Assembly: GCA_965237765.1 (NCBI GenBank)
Contig: OZ250157.1
Coordinates: forward strand, 248,001 to 312,000
DNA from: WTGJ01 sp965237765
GTDB taxonomy: Bacteria > Chloroflexota > Anaerolineae > Aggregatilineales > Phototrophicaceae
Direction of reading: 5' to 3'
DNA length: 64,000 bases
Made by a program: the position numbers and the translations under genes. Each line of letters opens with the position of its first letter. Within the stretch, counting starts at the first letter, position 1. The notes under the pieces were generated by a model that had not been told where the DNA came from, did not search any database, and saw nothing but the letters and a program-made list of their open reading frames with translations. Shown here piece by piece: positions 60,317 through 64,000 of the stretch.

Positions 60317-61296
60317 CGCAATACCTCCTTGACGGCCGCAACCACCTTGCTCGCGTTCGGCAACGCCAATAATTCCAATTCGCGCGCGAAGGGCAAGGGC
60401 ACATCCGCCGCCGAGACGCGCAGCACCGGCGCATCCATATAATCGAAGGCGCGTTCCTGCAATTGCGCGGCGATTTCGCTGCCCACACTATACATCGGCA
60501 GCGATTCCTCGACGACGACGCACCGATTCGTCTTTTGGAAGCTCGCGATGACCGTTTCCATATCCAGGGGCCGCAACCAGCGCAAGTCGACCACCTCGCA
60601 CTCGATGCCTTCTTCGCTGAGCTCCTTCGCGGCGCGCAGGCACCAATGCACGCCCGCCGCGAAGCTGACCAGCGTTACGTCGCTCCCTTCGCGCTTCACA
60701 TCCGCCTGGCCAATGGGTAGCGTGTAATCTTCGTCATTCGGCACCGGCCCCGGACGCGAGTAAAGGGCGATGCTCTCGCTGAAAAGCACCGGATTCGGGT
60801 CGCGGATGGCCGTCTTCAACATGCCTTTGGCGTCGGCTGGGGTGGCGGGGCAGGCGACATAGAGGCCGGGGAAATGCGCGAAAATCGGCTCTGGCGCGTG
60901 CGAATGCGTGGCAGTCGCCTGGTCACCCCAGCCACTGGCGGCACGGATGACGAGCGGCACTTCAAATTCTCCGTCGAACATATAACGGATCTTCGCGGCG
61001 TGGTTGACGATCGCATCCAGCGCCAGGAAAGCGAAATTAATGGTCATCATTTCGGCGACGGGGCGCAGGCCATTCATAGCGGCGCCAACGGCCGCGCCGG
61101 CAATCGCCATCTCGCTGATCGGCGTATCGCGCACGCGGCGCTCGCCGAATTCCTGCAGGAAACCGCGCGTGATACGGTGCGTGCCCTGCCATTCGCCCAC
61201 TTCCTCGCCCATCACGAAAACGCGCTCATCGCGCCGCATCTCTTCCAACAAAGCGCTGCGCAAGGCCTCGCGCATGGGTTGGTTACGTTGCGCCAT
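60313..61296 (-). CDS. Pyruvate dehydrogenase-type E1 component, beta subunit
   Basis: A 327-aa subunit with REALRSALLEEMRRDERVFVMGEE and GFLQEFGERRVRDTPISEM at the N-terminus and a transketolase-C-like C-terminus (VLRVSAADVPLPFARELELL). Together with E1alpha it forms the ThDP-dependent decarboxylase of the 2-oxo acid dehydrogenase complex. It cannot be separated from branched-chain types by sequence here. Eight nucleotides separate it from E1alpha. Confidence 0.93.
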   Translation of the reverse strand: MAQRNQPMREALRSALLEEMRRDERVFVMGEEVGEWQGTHRITRGFLQEFGERRVRDTPISEMAIAGAAVGAAMNGLRPVAEMMTINFAFLALDAIVNHAAKIRYMFDGEFEVPLVIRAASGWGDQATATHSHAPEPIFAHFPGLYVACPATPADAKGMLKTAIRDPNPVLFSESIALYSRPGPVPNDEDYTLPIGQADVKREGSDVTLVSFAAGVHWCLRAAKELSEEGIECEVVDLRWLRPLDMETVIASFQKTNRCVVVEESLPMYSVGSEIAAQLQERAFDYMDAPVLRVSAADVPLPFARELELLALPNASKVVAAVKEVLR

Positions 61297-61304
61297 CGCC
61301 GTCG

Positions 61305-62282
61305 CTATTCCACGTAGACGTTGTGATACAGGCGCTCGGGCCCGGGGATGGGGCTGGCGTCCGCAAAAGCCACGGCTCGCGCCACCGTCTCCTCTTGCGC
61401 CGCGTCAATTTCCGCCAACCGCCCCACGAGCGCAGTGTCATCCGCGAGCAACTTGCGCCGCAACAGCTCGATGGGGTCTTGCTGCTCGCGGTATTGCTCC
61501 AGCTCCTCGGCGAAACGTTGATCGTATGAACGGTCGGAAACGCCATGACCCTTGTAGCGATAAGTGAGCGCTTCGATGAGCACTGGGCCGCGAGAGCGCG
61601 CGTATTTCACCGCTCTGGTCGTCGCGTCGTGAACCGCCTCCACATCCTGGCCATCGACGCGACCCAGCGACTTCATGCCATAGGCGGCGGCGCGTTTGTG
61701 CAACTCTGGCTCGCCAGCGTGCTTCTCCACGCGCGTCCCCATCGCGACAAAATTGTTCTCGATAATCCAGACCATCGGCAAATTCCAGATGGCGGCCATA
61801 TTCATCGACTCGTGGAAGTAACCGTTGTTGGTGGCGCCGTCACCAACGAAGCAGAGCGTCACTGCATCCTCACCCCGGTATTGTGAAGCGAGCGCGATGC
61901 CCACCGCCAAAGGCAAGTGCCCGCCGACGATGGCATAGCCGCCCCAGAAATTGCGCGACCGATCGGCAAGGTGCATCGAACCACCTTTGCCGCCGCTCGT
62001 GCCATCGACGCGGCCCATCATCTCCGCCATGCAAGCGCCGGGATCAACGCCCCGCGCGAGGGCGATGCCGTGGTCGCGATAGGCGGTGATGACATGATCG
62101 CGCTCCGCCAGCGCCGCCAACGCGCCTACCCCCACCGCCTCATGCCCGGAATAGAGGTGCAGGTAGACGCCGGTGATTTTCTTCTCTTCCCAGAATAGCC
62201 GATCGCAGGCGTCCTCGAAGCGGCGAATGAGTACCATCTGCTCATACCACTTCAGCAACGATTCCAGTTTGGCTGATGGCAT
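61305..62282 (-). CDS. Pyruvate dehydrogenase-type E1 component, alpha subunit
   Basis: The protein is 325 aa from the ATG at 62282, the frame extending 20 codons further upstream. VLIRRFEDACDRLFWEEK, GGKGGSMHLADRSRNFWGG, and the ThDP motif FVGDGATNNGYFHESMNMAA are diagnostic. First gene of the operon; GAGAGTG precedes the start. The complex would convert pyruvate (or acetoin/2-oxo acid) to acyl-CoA in an aerobic or facultative heterotroph. Confidence 0.93.
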   Translation of the reverse strand: MPSAKLESLLKWYEQMVLIRRFEDACDRLFWEEKKITGVYLHLYSGHEAVGVGALAALAERDHVITAYRDHGIALARGVDPGACMAEMMGRVDGTSGGKGGSMHLADRSRNFWGGYAIVGGHLPLAVGIALASQYRGEDAVTLCFVGDGATNNGYFHESMNMAAIWNLPMVWIIENNFVAMGTRVEKHAGEPELHKRAAAYGMKSLGRVDGQDVEAVHDATTRAVKYARSRGPVLIEALTYRYKGHGVSDRSYDQRFAEELEQYREQQDPIELLRRKLLADDTALVGRLAEIDAAQEETVARAVAFADASPIPGPERLYHNVYVE

Positions 62283-62381
62283 CGAGCACTCTCTGACATC
62301 GGGATAATATCCCAGTGTAGTCACGCAGGTGCCGCGGGTCAAACCTCACTCTGCGCGCATCCCAACGCGATTACATTGGAG

Positions 62382-63596
62382 CTATTGGCCGTAGACCCAA
62401 GTCTCCGGTCGGAAGGCCGCCCAGGCAAACCAGAAATGCGGCGCGGCGATGCGTTGTCGCAATTGCGCGCCTGTCATTTCGCCATCAATCGCTTCACCGA
62501 AGATATTCCAGCGACTGCCCGTCTGCTCGTCGATGAAATTACCTTCCTCATCCAACGCGAAAGTCAGTGTCTGGCCCGCCAGCTCGCGATCATATAGCAC
62601 GGCCATGCCGATATCGCGCGAGTTGTCGATGTTACTCTGGTCCATCGCGCTGGCATTGCCCGCCTGCCAAAAAGCGACCAACGCGCCCTCTACACCGTCG
62701 ATCGTTGGTTGGATGACACCTTCTTGCGAGAGCGCTGTGAAGGAGATGGCGATTGCTTGCCCCTCGATGACGCCCGCGAGCACACGTTCTGTCGCCCGTA
62801 AACGCGGATCGGGTATTTTGTTGAAGAGGAAAGGTGAATCGCTCGAGTCGTAATTGAATCTCGCGTAGGGGTTGGTGTCATAGCGACGCCCTCTCGGCCG
62901 GCGCAGTACCAGACCGTCAGGATATTGCTCTGCGAAAGCGCCAAAGCCCACCAGCTGTGATGGCAATACGTCGAGCAGCGTGCCGGCATACGTGCCTACG
63001 AATCCTTCACCGGTGAGTTGTTGCCACCAACTATCGCTCTGACGGTCGTACATGATCAGATCGCTATTGCGCAAGAAGCCAGAAACGCCAAAGTTGAGCG
63101 TCGCCTCGCCCACCTGGCTGGAGAAGACGATGCCACTGTTGCAGAGTGGGCAATACGTCACGGCGACCGGCGCTCCACCCAGCGTGTCGTTGACAATTTC
63201 GTGGCTGATGAGGATGCCGAGCGGGAAAGCCTTCGCCTCGCCATTCAGAGCGACGGCGATGACCGGCGACTGTGGTTGCAGCCAACTGCTGGCCACCTCG
63301 ATGGAATCGTAGGCCGGATCGTCAATCGCCGGGATGCAATCTTTATGCGGGCAGCCCTGCAACATTTCACCGTCAAAGAGGATGTCGTAGGGAATACTGG
63401 TCTGACAAAAATCGGTTTCCCAGCCACGGCTGCGCCACTGATTCACTCGCGCTGAATCGTCGAAAGGCGCGGGCGGCGATTCGCAACTCAACTCGGCACG
63501 CGCGGGTTGCGAGGGCGCCAGGGCGAAGAAGACCGCCGCGCCCAAGGCCATGAAGACGCTGCGTGCGATTCTACGGACCCTATTATTCCGAAACAT
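62382..63596 (-). CDS. DUF3179 family secreted protein
   Basis: A 404-aa protein from the ATG at 63596, which has AAGGGATG upstream. A signal peptide is followed by EVIDPAYDSIEVASSWL-like and AVALNGEAKAFPLGILISHE, then PVAVTYCPLCNSGIVF with the paired cysteines of the family, and FNYDSSDSPFLFNKIPDPR. DUF3179 proteins are exported, with a thioredoxin- or heme-like CPxC region, and are common in Chloroflexota, but the reaction is unknown. Divergent from the MFS gene. Confidence 0.8.
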   Translation of the reverse strand: MFRNNRVRRIARSVFMALGAAVFFALAPSQPARAELSCESPPAPFDDSARVNQWRSRGWETDFCQTSIPYDILFDGEMLQGCPHKDCIPAIDDPAYDSIEVASSWLQPQSPVIAVALNGEAKAFPLGILISHEIVNDTLGGAPVAVTYCPLCNSGIVFSSQVGEATLNFGVSGFLRNSDLIMYDRQSDSWWQQLTGEGFVGTYAGTLLDVLPSQLVGFGAFAEQYPDGLVLRRPRGRRYDTNPYARFNYDSSDSPFLFNKIPDPRLRATERVLAGVIEGQAIAISFTALSQEGVIQPTIDGVEGALVAFWQAGNASAMDQSNIDNSRDIGMAVLYDRELAGQTLTFALDEEGNFIDEQTGSRWNIFGEAIDGEMTGAQLRQRIAAPHFWFAWAAFRPETWVYGQ

Positions 63597-63678
63597 GCTG
63601 CATCCCTTCGTGTTCGCGGTTTTCTCCAATGTATTGTGACGGTGGCTGCTTACGCAATCCTTACGCAGTCAGGCACTA

Positions 63679-63710
63679 TTGACAAGACTCACCCAAGCGA
63701 CCAATATAAG
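63679..63710 (+). promoter_or_regulatory. Candidate promoter of the MFS gene
   Basis: TTGACA (63679-63684) and TATAAG (63705-63710) are good hexamers but the spacer is 20 bp; the alternative AATATA at 63703 gives 18. Start would be near 63717, about 36 nt before the ATG. Confidence 0.4.
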
Positions 63711-63752
63711 ATGGTCGCCGCGCGACCCAACCCCACCATTCGGGGAGTTTCC

Positions 63753-64000
63753 ATGCAACAGGCTACCATAGCCCCAAAGGCTTCTTCCGCCAGCCAAATC
63801 TTGAAGCTGCGCGCGCGCTTACTTTTCACTTCAGTCTGCCTCGGTCACATCAGCAACGACGTCTTCATGAGCATGGGCCCGGTCGTGCTCACCTATATCA
63901 GCCTGCAAGTATTGCCACTCAGTAGCTCAGAAATTGGCACAATCCTCGGCCTAGTTCTGCTGCTCAACGCGCTCGCGCAACCGCTCTTCGGCTGGCTGGC
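63753..64000 (+). CDS. MFS transporter, N-terminal part (partial)
   Basis: Open from ATG 63753 to the window end (82 codons). RLLFTSVCLGHISNDVFMSM and PLSSSEIGTILGLVLLLNAL are first- and second-helix segments of a major facilitator superfamily exporter; HxSND near helix 1 resembles the fosmidomycin-resistance (Fsr) branch. GGGAG lies before the ATG. Only about two helices are in view, so substrate and family branch are tentative. Confidence 0.7.
   Translation, partial: MQQATIAPKASSASQILKLRARLLFTSVCLGHISNDVFMSMGPVVLTYISLQVLPLSSSEIGTILGLVLLLNALAQPLFGWL

Overview
The window looks like a piece of a GC-rich chromosome from a Chloroflexota bacterium, probably of the Anaerolineae/Caldilineae type. 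This is inferred from gene content: extracellular proteins with long Thr-Pro linkers, F420-type oxidoreductases (LLM and PPOX classes), a geranylgeranyl-reductase-like flavoprotein, LCP-family and PBP2-type wall enzymes, DUF3179, HisZ beside HisG, and no outer-membrane or LPS genes. Genes are densely packed, often with 4-bp ATGA/GTGA overlaps, and GTG and TTG starts are common.

Layout. 1-3028: the end of a PcrA/UvrD helicase gene, maf, a tandem GNAT enzyme and a BtrH_N-type protein. 3089-6199: a tRNA-Ala(GGC) gene with its promoter, whose 3' end carries a 3-kb inserted islet. The islet is bounded by a 16-bp direct repeat (3191-3206 / 6148-6163) with 17-bp inverted repeats just inside. It holds only two translationally coupled genes: an unknown helical protein and a 622-aa QueC-like ATP-pyrophosphatase fused to a PD-(D/E)XK nuclease-like domain. 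This is the best candidate for an undescribed system, probably anti-phage defence related to the QueC-bearing Qat and type IV CBASS loci. 6257-11351: three paralogous M19 dipeptidases with a NodU/CmcH-type carbamoyltransferase between the second and third. 11395-14548: leuS behind a long leader that contains an exact complement of its Shine-Dalgarno sequence.

14575-31175 is mostly housekeeping and small operons: a methyltransferase; a TPR/PPC membrane protein; ferredoxin + geranylgeranyl reductase + MscS; an epimerase + TIGR04076 + LLM operon; a CPA2 antiporter followed by a PII-like protein, a VOC protein, hisD and an APH-fold kinase; a cupin; an ArnT-like glycosyltransferase; a ClpC-type ATPase; and a Nudix hydrolase. 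31227-33354 is the groES-groEL operon with a CIRCE operator and promoter. 33397-43996 holds a secreted cyclophilin, a PPOX enzyme, a LutA-like Fe-S protein, two tandem M14 carboxypeptidases sharing a nearly identical 248-bp tract, holA, biotin carboxylase and a membrane-anchored helix-turn-helix protein.

44107-58506 is cell-envelope and histidine biosynthesis: a lipoprotein PBP2, hisZ-hisG, an SDR, an LCP protein coupled to a membrane beta-propeller protein, a TPR-TM-(Thr/Pro)-SH3 protein, plsY, a CAP-LysM protein, and a reading frame that ends in a Flp-type pilin. 58519-64000: a lipoprotein, a pyruvate-dehydrogenase-type operon (E1alpha-E1beta-E2), a DUF3179 protein, and the start of an MFS transporter cut by the window end. 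No CRISPR array, rRNA, transposase or recombinase gene was seen.
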